DNA of 64,000 nt from Sphingomonas sp. C3-2. Lineage in GTDB: Bacteria > Pseudomonadota > Alphaproteobacteria > Sphingomonadales > Sphingomonadaceae. How positions within the stretch are numbered: the stretch's first letter is position 1; every line of letters starts with the position of its first letter. The notes below the pieces were generated by a model that had not been told where the DNA came from, did no database searches, and was given only the letters and a program-made list of their open reading frames with translations. Positions 55,742-64,000 of this stretch are shown one piece after another. The DNA lies in contig NZ_CP130322.1 of assembly GCF_033025475.1 (NCBI RefSeq), positions 2,054,001-2,118,000 of the forward strand, read 5' to 3'. Position numbers and translations under genes: made by a program.

Positions 55742-58700
55742 ATGAAGGCAAAAACGGAAGCAGGCGCAGCCCTGCTGGTAGATTCGTTTTCCGAGCCCAT
55801 TGCCAAGGCGCTGATCGTCGGCGCGCTTCCCAATGAGATCGAACAGTTCGACAAGGCGGCCCGTGCGGATGCCGCGCGGTTCGTTGCCGAGACGGCGCTC
55901 GTCCGCCGCAGCGACACGCCCGCGATCAGCCTCGAAACCATGGGCGGCAGCGACGATGGCGGGCTGCGCCGGATGCGGCTGGCGGTGATCAACGCCGACC
56001 AGCCCTTCCTCGTCGATTCGGTGGCAGCGGTGATCGCGGCGCAGGGGCTTGCGATCGATCGTCTGCTGCACCCCGTTATCGGGGTGGAACGCGATGCGGA
56101 TGGCACGCTGGTATCGATCGGCAAGCGCGGCGACGAGGGCAAGACCCCCGAGTCGATGATCTATATGGAGATCGAGCGCGCCGACGCGAAGGATCGCCGC
56201 GCGCTGGTCGATGCGGTACGCGGGGTGCTGGCCGATGTGCGGGCCGCGGTGCGCGACTGGCCAAAGATGCAGGCGGCGCTGCGCGTCGATGCCGAAAATC
56301 TGGGCGATACCGAGGGCGCGGCGCTGCTGCGCTGGTTCCTTGACGGTAATCTCACCCAGCTCGCGCATGAAGTGCGTCTGCGCGACGGCACGATCGAATC
56401 CGCGCTTGGCATCGCTGCCGGTGACGACGCGCCGCTGCTCGCCGATGGCTCGCGCGACCTGGCGTTCGCCTGGTTCGAAACCGCGGGCAACGAAGCGCCG
56501 CTGGTGCTCAAGTCGAACCGCGTCGCGACCGTCCACCGCCGCGTGCCGATGGATCTGCTGATCGTTCCGGTGCGCCGCGACGGCAAGATTATGGCCCTTT
56601 CGATCCATGCGGCGCTGTGGACCAGCGCGGCGCTTGCCGCTGCCCCTGCCAAGGTGCCGGTGCTGCGCGCCGGGCTTTTGCAGGTGCAGGAAAAATACGG
56701 GTTCAGCGCGTCGGGCCATGCCGGCAAGGCGCTCGCCCATGCCTTGTCCGAACTGCCGCACGATCTGCTGATCGGGTTCAAGCCCGAGGCGCTGGAAAAG
56801 ACCGCGCTCACCGCGATGTCGCTCGCCGATCGTCCGCGCCCCGAAATGCTGCTCTATTCCAGCCCGCTCGGACGCCATCTGTTCGCGCTTGTCTGGCTGC
56901 CGCGTGAGGAATTCTCGGCCGGCCGCCGCACCGCGATTGGCGAGATGCTGGCCGACGCCGCGAATGCGTCGATCCTGAGCTGGGCGCTGGAACTCGACGA
57001 CAGCGATGTCGCGCAGCTGCGCTATACGCTCGATCTGCGCGAGGGCGGCGTGGTGCCCGATGCTGCCGCGCTCAACACCCGGCTGGTGGAAATGGTGCGC
57101 GGCTGGGTGCCGGGCGTCGAAAGCGCGCTCGTTGCGCTGGGCGAAGGGCAGCGCGCACCGCGCCTTGCCATCCGCTATGCCAATGTCTTCCCGGCGGCGT
57201 ATCGCACGAGCTATGGCCCCGATGAGGCGGCGCGCGATATCCTGCGCCTGCGCGATCTGTCGACCGAAGCGCAGCGCGGCACGCGGTTGTTCCGGGCGCC
57301 CGGCGACAGCGCCGATCAGCTGCGCCTGAAGATCTATCACCTTGGCGGCCTGCTCCCGCTGTCGGACGTCGTGCCCGCGCTCGAGCATTTCGGCTTCCAG
57401 GTGCTCGGCGAAAGCTCGACCCGGCTTGAGGGCGGCGAGAACGGCTATGTCCATGATTTCCTGCTCCGGGTGGGCGGGGATATCGTGGCGGACGATCTGC
57501 TCGCGCGGGCGGCGGTGCTTGAAAGCGCGATTGCCGCGGTGCTCGAAGGCGATGCCGAAAATGATGCGTTCAACCAGCTGATCGGCGCGGTCGGGTTCGA
57601 TCCCTTCGCCGTCGTGCTGCTGCGCGCCTGGTTCCGCTATCTGCGCCAGACGGGCATGTCCTACGGCATCGACACCGTCGCCGGCGCGTTGCGCCGCGCG
57701 CCCAATGCCGCGCGCCAGATCCTCGATCTGTTTGCCGCGCTCCACGATCCCGATCGGGCGAGCGAGGCCGCGGTCGATGCCGCGAACAAGGCGCTCGACG
57801 CCGCGCTCGCCAAGGTCGCGGCGATCGACGATGATCGCATCCTGCGCCGCATCCGCAGCGTCGTCGCGGCCACGCTGCGCTCGAACGCCTATGCCCCGGC
57901 GGCAGCCGAGGCGCTGGCGTTCAAGCTCGACAGCAACGCCATCCCCGGCCTTCCGGCACCGCGTCCGTGGCGCGAAATCTGGGTCTACAGCCCGCGTGTC
58001 GAGGGTATCCACCTGCGCGGTGGCCCGATCGCGCGCGGTGGCTTGCGCTGGTCCGATCGGCGCGACGATTTCCGCACCGAAATCCTCGGCCTGATGAAGG
58101 CGCAGCTGGTGAAGAACGCGGTCATCGTGCCCAATGGCGCGAAGGGCGGCTTCTATGCCAAGCAGCTCCCGTCGCCCGCCATCGACCGCGATGCCTGGCT
58201 GGCCGAGGGCACCGAGAGCTACCGGATATTTATCCGCTCGCTGCTCTCGGTGACCGACAATATCGTCGACGACAAGGTCGTGCATCCCGAACGCGTCGTC
58301 GTGCGCGACGGCGATGATCCCTATTTCGTCGTCGCTGCCGACAAGGGCACCGCCAGCTTCTCCGACGTCGCCAACGCGATCGCGCTCGATCGCAATTTCT
58401 GGCTGGGCGATGCCTTCGCCTCGGGCGGGTCGCAGGGCTATGACCACAAGGGCATGGGCATCACCGCGCGCGGCGCATGGGTGTCGGTCCAGCGCCACTT
58501 CGCCGAAATGGGCATCGACGTTCAGAAGGAATCGGTCACCGTCGCCGGTTGCGGAGACATGTCGGGCGACGTGTTCGGCAACGGCATGCTCCTGTCGAAG
58601 GCGCTCAAGATCGTCGCGGCGTTCGATCACCGCCATATCTTCCTCGATCCCGATCCCGATCCGGCGGAAAGCTGGAAGGAACGCAAGCGGCTGTTCAAGC

Positions 58701-60412
58701 TGCCACGTTCGTCCTGGGCCGATTATGACGAGAAGCTGATTTCCAAGGGCGGCGGCGTTTTCCCGCGCACGCAAAAGGAAATCGCGCTGTCGGCCAAGGC
58801 CGCGGCCGCCATTGGCATCGAGCCCGGCAGCTACGATCCCTCGACGCTCATTTCCGCGATCCTCAAAGCCCCGGTCGACCTGCTGTGGTTCGGCGGCATC
58901 GGCACCTATATCAAGTCGGACGACGAGAATAATGCCGAGGTGGGCGATCCCGCGAACGACGCGCACCGCGTCAATGGCGCCGATGTCCGCGCCCGCGTGG
59001 TCGGCGAGGGTGCCAATCTGGGCTGCACCCAGGCCGGGCGCATCGACTATGCGCGCACGGGCGGGCGGATCAACACCGACTTCATCGACAATTCGGCCGG
59101 CGTCGATTGCTCGGACAATGAAGTCAACATCAAGATCCCGCTCAACCGCGAAATGCGCGAAGGCCGTCTGGCGTTCGACGATCGCAACGCGCTGCTCGTC
59201 GAGATGACCGACGATGTCGCCGCGCTGGTGCTCGAGGATAACCGCCTGCAAACGCTCGCGCTGTCGCTCGCGCAGCAGGGCGGGGCGGCGGCCCTTCCGG
59301 CACAGGCCCGCGTGATCGAGGTGCTCGAGGCCGCCGGGCGGATCGACCGCGCGGTCGAGGGGCTGGAAAGCTCCGACGATCTGCTCCGCCGCGCACAGGA
59401 TGGGCAGGGGCTCACCCGGCCCGAACTGGCGATCCTCCTGTCGCACGGCAAGCTCGCGCTTCAGGATGCGATCGAAGGGTCGGGCGTCACCGCCGATCCG
59501 GCGCTCGCCCCGCTGCTCCACGCCTATTTCCCCGAAGCGATGCGGACGCGCTTTGCCGCCGCCATCGATGCGCATCGTCTGCGTCCGCAGATCATCGCAA
59601 CCAAGATGGCGAACCGGCTGGTCAACCGGCTCGGCCTCGTCGCGCCGTTCGAACTCGCCGAGGAAGAAGGCGCGTCGATGGCGCAGGTCGCCGCCGCCTA
59701 TTTCGCCGCCGACATGATCTTCGGCCTCGAAGACGTGATGGAGGCGATCGAGGGCGCTTCGGTGGGTGAGGAAGACCGGCTGGCGCTGTTCGACATGGCG
59801 GCCGCGAGCGCACGGCTCCATGTGTCCGACCTCTTGCGCGTGATGGCGCAGGATGCGCATGCCGGCACCACTGCGGCGCGCCTCAGCGAGGGCGTCCAGC
59901 GGCTCGATGCCGCACGCGGCGAGTTGCTGAAGGCCGAGGCCCGCACTCAGGCAAGCAGCTTGCGTGCCCGGCTGGTCGCGCACGGTGCCAATGGCAAGCT
60001 TGCTGACCGGATCGTCCGCCTCGATGAACTCGACGGCGCGATCGGCATCGCCGAGCTGTGCGCCGATCAGGGCTATGACGTGATCGAATCGACCCAGGCC
60101 TATGTCCGTCTGGGCGAGGAAATCGGGCTCGACTGGGCCAAGGCTGCGGTCCAGCGCTGCACCCCCGCCGATCAGTGGGAAAAGCTGCTGGTCGCCGGGC
60201 TCGCCACCGAGTTCGAGCAGCTTCGTCTCGACTTCCTCGCGCGAACCAAGGGGCGCGATCCGGAGGCGATGGTGGACCAGTGGCTCACCGCCAATGCCGC
60301 GCGCGTGGCGCAGTTCCGCGCGCTCGTCGACAGGGCACGCACTGCGGCCGCGCCGACGGTGGCGATGCTCGCGCAGATCGGCGGGCAGGCCCGCACGCTT
60401 CTGGCGCGCTGA
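55742..60412 (+). CDS. gdhZ: NAD-specific glutamate dehydrogenase, large (GDH180) type
   Basis: A 1,556-residue enzyme that oxidises glutamate to 2-oxoglutarate and ammonia with NAD. It has the long N-terminal regulatory region with ACT-like modules (about 1-650), the catalytic region including GAKGGFYAKQLP near 798-809, and a nucleotide-binding motif VAGCGDMSGDVFGNGM near 934-949, then EGANLGCTQAGRIDY and INTDFIDNSAGVDCSDNEVN. The C-terminal 350 residues are helical. Length fits the alphaproteobacterial GdhZ group; it links amino-acid catabolism to the TCA cycle. Confidence 0.97.
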   Translation: MKAKTEAGAALLVDSFSEPIAKALIVGALPNEIEQFDKAARADAARFVAETALVRRSDTPAISLETMGGSDDGGLRRMRLAVINADQPFLVDSVAAVIAAQGLAIDRLLHPVIGVERDADGTLVSIGKRGDEGKTPESMIYMEIERADAKDRRALVDAVRGVLADVRAAVRDWPKMQAALRVDAENLGDTEGAALLRWFLDGNLTQLAHEVRLRDGTIESALGIAAGDDAPLLADGSRDLAFAWFETAGNEAPLVLKSNRVATVHRRVPMDLLIVPVRRDGKIMALSIHAALWTSAALAAAPAKVPVLRAGLLQVQEKYGFSASGHAGKALAHALSELPHDLLIGFKPEALEKTALTAMSLADRPRPEMLLYSSPLGRHLFALVWLPREEFSAGRRTAIGEMLADAANASILSWALELDDSDVAQLRYTLDLREGGVVPDAAALNTRLVEMVRGWVPGVESALVALGEGQRAPRLAIRYANVFPAAYRTSYGPDEAARDILRLRDLSTEAQRGTRLFRAPGDSADQLRLKIYHLGGLLPLSDVVPALEHFGFQVLGESSTRLEGGENGYVHDFLLRVGGDIVADDLLARAAVLESAIAAVLEGDAENDAFNQLIGAVGFDPFAVVLLRAWFRYLRQTGMSYGIDTVAGALRRAPNAARQILDLFAALHDPDRASEAAVDAANKALDAALAKVAAIDDDRILRRIRSVVAATLRSNAYAPAAAEALAFKLDSNAIPGLPAPRPWREIWVYSPRVEGIHLRGGPIARGGLRWSDRRDDFRTEILGLMKAQLVKNAVIVPNGAKGGFYAKQLPSPAIDRDAWLAEGTESYRIFIRSLLSVTDNIVDDKVVHPERVVVRDGDDPYFVVAADKGTASFSDVANAIALDRNFWLGDAFASGGSQGYDHKGMGITARGAWVSVQRHFAEMGIDVQKESVTVAGCGDMSGDVFGNGMLLSKALKIVAAFDHRHIFLDPDPDPAESWKERKRLFKLPRSSWADYDEKLISKGGGVFPRTQKEIALSAKAAAAIGIEPGSYDPSTLISAILKAPVDLLWFGGIGTYIKSDDENNAEVGDPANDAHRVNGADVRARVVGEGANLGCTQAGRIDYARTGGRINTDFIDNSAGVDCSDNEVNIKIPLNREMREGRLAFDDRNALLVEMTDDVAALVLEDNRLQTLALSLAQQGGAAALPAQARVIEVLEAAGRIDRAVEGLESSDDLLRRAQDGQGLTRPELAILLSHGKLALQDAIEGSGVTADPALAPLLHAYFPEAMRTRFAAAIDAHRLRPQIIATKMANRLVNRLGLVAPFELAEEEGASMAQVAAAYFAADMIFGLEDVMEAIEGASVGEEDRLALFDMAAASARLHVSDLLRVMAQDAHAGTTAARLSEGVQRLDAARGELLKAEARTQASSLRARLVAHGANGKLADRIVRLDELDGAIGIAELCADQGYDVIESTQAYVRLGEEIGLDWAKAAVQRCTPADQWEKLLVAGLATEFEQLRLDFLARTKGRDPEAMVDQWLTANAARVAQFRALVDRARTAAAPTVAMLAQIGGQARTLLAR

Positions 60413-60417
60413 CCAAA

Positions 60418-60450
60418 AGAAAAGGGGCCGGGAAACCGGCCCCTTTTTTT
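60418..60450. terminator. Bidirectional terminator between gdhZ and uup
   Basis: GGGGCCGG (60424-60431), loop GAAA, CCGGCCCC (60436-60443), followed by seven T's and preceded by an A-rich tract. The convergent genes end at 60412 and 60471. Confidence 0.93.
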
Positions 60451-60470
60451 ACCTTTCAGGCAATCCCGCG

Positions 60471-62255
60471 TCAGCCGAGCGCTTCGACCATCTCGGCCAG
60501 CTCCAGCCAGCGTTCCTCGGCGGCGTCGCGTTCGGCGCGCGCGGCGTCGATCGCCTGAGTCAGCGTCTGGAAACGCTTGGGATCGCGCGTGTACAGGTCG
60601 GGATCGGCGAGCAAGGCCTCGTCGCGCGCGATCTGCGCTTCGATTTCCTCGATCTTCTGCGGCAACAGGTCGAAATCGCGCTGGTCCTTATAGCTCAGCT
60701 TGGTGCGCTGCTGCGGCTTGGGCGCGGTGTCGGCGGCCGGGGCCTTGGCGGCGGCTTTTCGCGGTTCCGTCCGCGCCACGCGCTTGCGCTCCCAATCGGC
60801 ATAGCCGCCTGCGATCACGTCGATCTTGCCCGATCCGTCAAGGCCGAGCGTCACCGTCACCGTGCGGTCGAGAAAGTCGCGGTCGTGGCTGACGATCAGC
60901 ACCGTGCCTTCATAATCGGCGATCACTTCCTGAAGCAGGTCGAGCGTTTCGAGGTCGAGATCGTTGGTCGGCTCGTCGAGCACGAGCAGGTTCGACCGCC
61001 GCGCAAATTCGCGCGCAAGCAGCAGGCGCGAGCGTTCGCCGCCCGAAAGCGTCCCCACCTTGGCCTCGGCAAGCGAGGGATCGAACAGGAATTCCTTCAG
61101 ATAGCCCTGGATATGCTTGCGCACGCCGCGCACGTCGATCCAGTCGCCGCCCTCGGCCAGCACGTCGCGCACGCGCTTTTCGGGTGCCATCAGGCTGCGC
61201 TGCTGGTCGATGATCACGCCGTCCAGCGTCTTGGCGAGCGTCACCTTGCCCTCGTCGGGCGCCAGCTCGCCGGTCATCAGCTTGAGCAAAGTCGTCTTGC
61301 CCGCGCCGTTCGATCCGACCAGGCCGATGCGGTCGCCGCGCTGCACCTTGAAGGTGAAGTCCTTGATCACCGCGCGGTCGCCAAAGCTTTTGGTCACGCC
61401 GTCCAGCGTGATCACGCTCTTGGTCTTCACATCGTCGGATTCGACCGCGAGCTTCGCCGCGCCCTGCGGCCCGATCATGGCGGCGCGCTGCGCGCGCATC
61501 TTGTGCAGCGCCTCAAGCCGGCCCTGGTTGCGCTTGCGCCGGGCGGTCACACCGCGCGCCAGCCAGTGAAGTTCGAGCTTCAGCTTCGCGTCGAGCTTTT
61601 CGGCGGCGCGTTCCTCCTCGGCATAGACCTTCTCGGTCCAGGCGTCGAAACCGCCAAAGCCGATCTCGTTGCGGCGCAGATTGCCGCGGTCGAGCCACAG
61701 CGTCTGCCGGGTCAGGCGGGTCAGGAAGGTACGGTCGTGGCTGATCACCACAAAGGCGCCGGTAAAGCGCCCCAGCCAGTTTTCCAGCCAGTCGATCGCC
61801 GCCAGATCGAGATGGTTGGTCGGCTCGTCGAGCAGCAGCACATCGGGCTCCATCGCCAGCGCGCGCGCGATCGCCGCGCGGCGGCGCTCGCCGCCCGATG
61901 CCGTTGCCGCCTCGCGCGACAGGTCGATGCCGATCTGGTCGGCGATCGCCTCCACCGCATGGCGCTCGGGTGCGTCTTCGCCGGAAATCGCGAAATCGAG
62001 CAAGGTCGCATGGCCCGTCATCGCGGGCTCCTGCTCCAGAATCACGACCTTGGTGCCCGGAACGATGGTACGGCGGCCCTCATCGCCCTCGATCGTTCCG
62101 GCAATGAGCTTGAGCAGCGTCGTCTTGCCCGCGCCGTTGCGGCCGATCAGCGCCACCCGGTCGCGCGCGCCCAGATACAGGTTCAGTCCGCGGAACAACC
62201 ATCCACTGCCTTGAACGAGACCAAGATTTTCATAGGCGAGAACGGGGGCGGACAT
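60471..62255 (-). CDS. uup: ABC-F family ATPase, Uup-type
   Basis: A 594-residue cytoplasmic tandem ATPase without membrane segments. First domain: Walker A GRNGAGKTT near 39-47, signature SGGERRR and Walker B LLLDEPTNHLDL. Second domain: GSNGAGKTT near 313-321, LSGGERSR and LVLDEPTNDLDL. The linker between the two (about 215-265) is charged and helical, and the last 80 residues form a coiled coil (KIEEIEAQIARDEALLADP), typical of Uup. ABC-F proteins work on ribosomes or on branched DNA; Uup has been tied to both. Confidence 0.94.
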   Translation of the reverse strand: MSAPVLAYENLGLVQGSGWLFRGLNLYLGARDRVALIGRNGAGKTTLLKLIAGTIEGDEGRRTIVPGTKVVILEQEPAMTGHATLLDFAISGEDAPERHAVEAIADQIGIDLSREAATASGGERRRAAIARALAMEPDVLLLDEPTNHLDLAAIDWLENWLGRFTGAFVVISHDRTFLTRLTRQTLWLDRGNLRRNEIGFGGFDAWTEKVYAEEERAAEKLDAKLKLELHWLARGVTARRKRNQGRLEALHKMRAQRAAMIGPQGAAKLAVESDDVKTKSVITLDGVTKSFGDRAVIKDFTFKVQRGDRIGLVGSNGAGKTTLLKLMTGELAPDEGKVTLAKTLDGVIIDQQRSLMAPEKRVRDVLAEGGDWIDVRGVRKHIQGYLKEFLFDPSLAEAKVGTLSGGERSRLLLAREFARRSNLLVLDEPTNDLDLETLDLLQEVIADYEGTVLIVSHDRDFLDRTVTVTLGLDGSGKIDVIAGGYADWERKRVARTEPRKAAAKAPAADTAPKPQQRTKLSYKDQRDFDLLPQKIEEIEAQIARDEALLADPDLYTRDPKRFQTLTQAIDAARAERDAAEERWLELAEMVEALG

Positions 62256-62349
62256 GGAAACACTGCCTTTGGATGATCGATAAGGATGACGCGCAAATGA
62301 AGCGGCTATTCATGGCCTATTCAACGCTTTCGGCCTATGCCACAAGCCC

Positions 62350-62664
62350 ATGAAAATGATGACACGCCTTATTTGCACGATTGCAGTCAGCCTGTCCGCG
62401 GGCGCCATGCTTGCCCCTGCGCAGGCTCAGGCGCGGCGTGGCGATCAGGATTCGGCCTATCAGGCGGTCCAGCGGGGCCATGTCATGTCGCTCCGCGAGA
62501 TCGAGTCCCGGGTGCTTCCCTCGGTGCGCGGGGCGGAGTATCTGGGGCCAGAGTTTGATCGCGGTCGCGCGGTGTATCGCCTCAAGTTCCGCCGCGATGT
62601 GCGGGTCTTCTGGGTCGATGTCGATGCCCGCACCGGCGATGTGGTGGCACGTTCGGACCGTTAG
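62350..62664 (+). CDS. Exported PepSY-domain protein
   Basis: A 104-residue protein with a signal peptide ending APAQAQA (start ATG 62350; ATG 62356 is also possible). A single PepSY domain fills the mature part: MSLREIESRVLPSVRGAEYL, YRLKFRRDVRVFWVDVDARTG and DVVARSDR. Such proteins are usually found beside PhoP/PhoQ-type or similar two-component systems, as here, where the response regulator begins 62 bp downstream. Confidence 0.9.
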   Translation: MKMMTRLICTIAVSLSAGAMLAPAQAQARRGDQDSAYQAVQRGHVMSLREIESRVLPSVRGAEYLGPEFDRGRAVYRLKFRRDVRVFWVDVDARTGDVVARSDR

Positions 62665-62726
62665 GGAACGGCCAGCGTGATCCGGCCGTTTTCTGGCCTG
62701 TTCTGCAGAAATGCAAAGGGGAATAA

Positions 62727-63392
62727 ATGCGCGTTTTGATCGTTGAGGATGAACCGAGCCTGGGGCAGCAGCTGCGCGCGACGCTTGAAGGCGCGGGCTA
62801 TGCGGTCGATCTCGCCACGGACGGCGAGGACGGGCATTTTCTCGGGGCAACCGAGAATTACGATGCCGTGATCCTCGATCTCGGCCTGCCCGAAATCGAT
62901 GGGCTCACCGTGCTCGATCGCTGGCGCAAGGAAGGCCGGGTGATGCCCGTGCTCGTGCTCACCGCACGCGACAGCTGGTCCGACAAGGTCGCCGGGCTCG
63001 ATGCGGGGGCTGACGATTATCTCGCCAAGCCCTTCCAGTCCGAAGAACTGATCGCGCGTCTGCGCGCGCTGATCCGCCGCGCCTCGGGCAATGCCTCGTC
63101 CGAACTGGTGGCGGGCGATGTTCGCCTCGACACGCGCTCGGGCAAGGTGACGCTCGCGGGCGCGCCGGTGAAGCTCACCGCGCAGGAATATAAGCTGCTC
63201 AGCTATCTGCTCCATCACAAGGGCAAGGTGGTGAGCCGCACCGAACTGATCGAGCATATTTACGATCAGGATTTCGATCGCGATTCCAACACGATCGAAG
63301 TGTTTGTGACTCGCATTCGCAAAAAGCTGGGGCCTGATGTGATCACCACGATCCGCGGGCTCGGCTACAGCCTGGACGAACCGCAGGGCTGA
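62727..63392 (+). CDS. OmpR/PhoP-family response regulator
   Basis: A 221-residue regulator: receiver domain with acidic EDEP near 8-11, phospho-Asp in VILDLGLPEIDG near residue 51-53, and conserved Thr/Lys in VLTARD and LAKPFQ. The winged-helix output domain follows (KLTAQEYKLLSYLLHHKG, DRDSNTIEVFVTRIRKKLG). AAAGGGGAA precedes ATG 62727. Its stop overlaps the kinase start (TGATG), indicating translational coupling. Confidence 0.95.
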   Translation: MRVLIVEDEPSLGQQLRATLEGAGYAVDLATDGEDGHFLGATENYDAVILDLGLPEIDGLTVLDRWRKEGRVMPVLVLTARDSWSDKVAGLDAGADDYLAKPFQSEELIARLRALIRRASGNASSELVAGDVRLDTRSGKVTLAGAPVKLTAQEYKLLSYLLHHKGKVVSRTELIEHIYDQDFDRDSNTIEVFVTRIRKKLGPDVITTIRGLGYSLDEPQG

Positions 63393-64000
63393 TGACGCAC
63401 GACAGTCCGGCGCCGTTTCCTTCGGATCCAACAGCCACGGACGACGCCTCAACGGCGGCGTCCGATGGCGCGCGTCCGGCGCGGCGCGGATTCGGACGCT
63501 ATACGGGATCGCTCGGCCGCCGCATGACGATCATCGCGGCGGTGTGGATCACGCTGCTGCTCGTCGGCGGCGGGCTCGCGCTCGACCGGGTATTGTCCGA
63601 CGCGATCACGCGCAACATGGACTATCAGCTCGAATATGTGCTGCGCGGGATGATCGCGGCGGGCGAGATCGGGCCTGACGGCGAAGTGCGCTTCAGCCGC
63701 ACGCTCGCCGACCAGCGTTTTCTCGAACCCAATTCGGGGCTCTACTGGCAGGTCAGCGGAAAGGGGCAGGAACCCTTCCGCTCGCGCTCGCTCTGGGATC
63801 GCGCCTTGCAGATCGGCCCCGAGCATCAGGACAGCCAGATCCACGTCTATGACAGCAAGGAATTTCCGGATCAGGCGCTGCGCGTGATGGAACGCGACAT
63901 CATGTTCCCGGATTCGAACGTCCTCTGGCGCTTTCAGGTGGCTCAGAGTCGCGACGAGCTCGATGCCCAGATCCGCACGCTCCGGCGCACGCTGGTGCGC
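63392..64000 (+). CDS. Sensor histidine kinase, N-terminal part (runs off window)
   Basis: Only the first 203 codons are present, starting at ATG 63392, which overlaps the regulator stop (TGATG). A disordered N-terminal tail (MTHDSPAPFPSDPTATDDAS) precedes a membrane helix (IIAAVWITLLLVGGGLALD) and a periplasmic sensor region (2CSK_N-like: NMDYQLEYVLRGMIAAGEIG, YWQVSGKGQEPFRSRSLW). The HisKA and ATPase domains would lie beyond base 64000. It forms the pair with the OmpR-type regulator. Confidence 0.88.
   Translation, partial: MTHDSPAPFPSDPTATDDASTAASDGARPARRGFGRYTGSLGRRMTIIAAVWITLLLVGGGLALDRVLSDAITRNMDYQLEYVLRGMIAAGEIGPDGEVRFSRTLADQRFLEPNSGLYWQVSGKGQEPFRSRSLWDRALQIGPEHQDSQIHVYDSKEFPDQALRVMERDIMFPDSNVLWRFQVAQSRDELDAQIRTLRRTLVR

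Noticed and set aside
55700-59983. A 1,427-codon open frame antisense to gdhZ
   Set aside because: Same cause: high GC keeps the antisense frame open. No ribosome site or recognised motif; gdhZ itself is certain.

Overview
The window is a GC-rich chromosomal segment of an alphaproteobacterium, most likely of the order Sphingomonadales. The evidence is a four-domain NAD-dependent glutamate dehydrogenase of about 1,560 residues, an ATP12-type F1 assembly chaperone, COQ9 and COQ4-like proteins, a DUF1134/EipA envelope protein, a RibB fused to a degenerate RibA-like (X) domain, and TonB-type energy coupling. I see no rRNA, insertion sequence, prophage, integron or CRISPR array. The layout is that of core chromosome: dense, short intergenic gaps and many start/stop overlaps.

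Region by region. 1-3.6 kb: a cut-off COQ4-like gene and an N-acyl-D-amino-acid deacylase-type amidohydrolase on the minus strand, divergent from a regulator made of two TetR units in one chain. 3.7-9.2 kb: tRNA-Ser(GCT), EipA-like protein, dihydroorotase-family protein, YgfZ, an M28 peptidase and one AT-rich orphan gene. 9.3-16.5 kb: aconitase, a YnfA-type membrane protein, an SDR enzyme, a retropepsin-like protease, a cyclophilin and a TonB-like protein behind a clear dyad. 16.6-21 kb: a small lipoprotein, then the riboflavin genes ribD-ribE-ribB/X-ribH, where RibB carries an extra N-terminal helix-turn-helix domain and an 18-bp perfect palindrome lies just before its start codon. 21-25.8 kb: VOC and GNAT proteins, then a tightly overlapping train crcB-rluC-paiB-HAD-small membrane protein-ATP12. 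25.8-31.4 kb: old yellow enzyme, EamA transporter, COQ9, feoAB and ssb.

31.5-40.8 kb is a CrbS/CrbR-like acetate/propionate-type regulatory locus: a symporter-PAS-kinase-receiver hybrid, a convergent NarL/LuxR-type response regulator, then a porin, an MHS transporter and propionyl-CoA synthetase in one direction behind two tandem dyads spaced 20 bp apart. 40.8-43.7 kb holds serine deaminase and a second MHS transporter. 43.7-47.9 kb is a small-molecule detoxification cluster (SRPBCC, GST and VOC proteins, including a DUF1428-VOC-VOC fusion) divergent from an HxlR-type regulator. 47.9-53.9 kb contains a 2-hydroxyacid dehydrogenase, LD-carboxypeptidase, an M20-like protein with altered metal ligands, an epoxide-hydrolase-like protein, an MFS transporter and an SRPBCC protein. 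54.1-64 kb: tRNA-Thr(CGT), a PAS protein beside gdhZ, an Uup-type ABC-F ATPase, and a PepSY protein with a PhoP/PhoQ-like pair whose kinase runs off the window.

The two loci most likely to hide undescribed regulation are the HTH-RibB-X fusion with its adjacent palindrome and the CrbSR-like locus with its phased tandem operators. All family assignments come from reading translated motifs; no database search was run.
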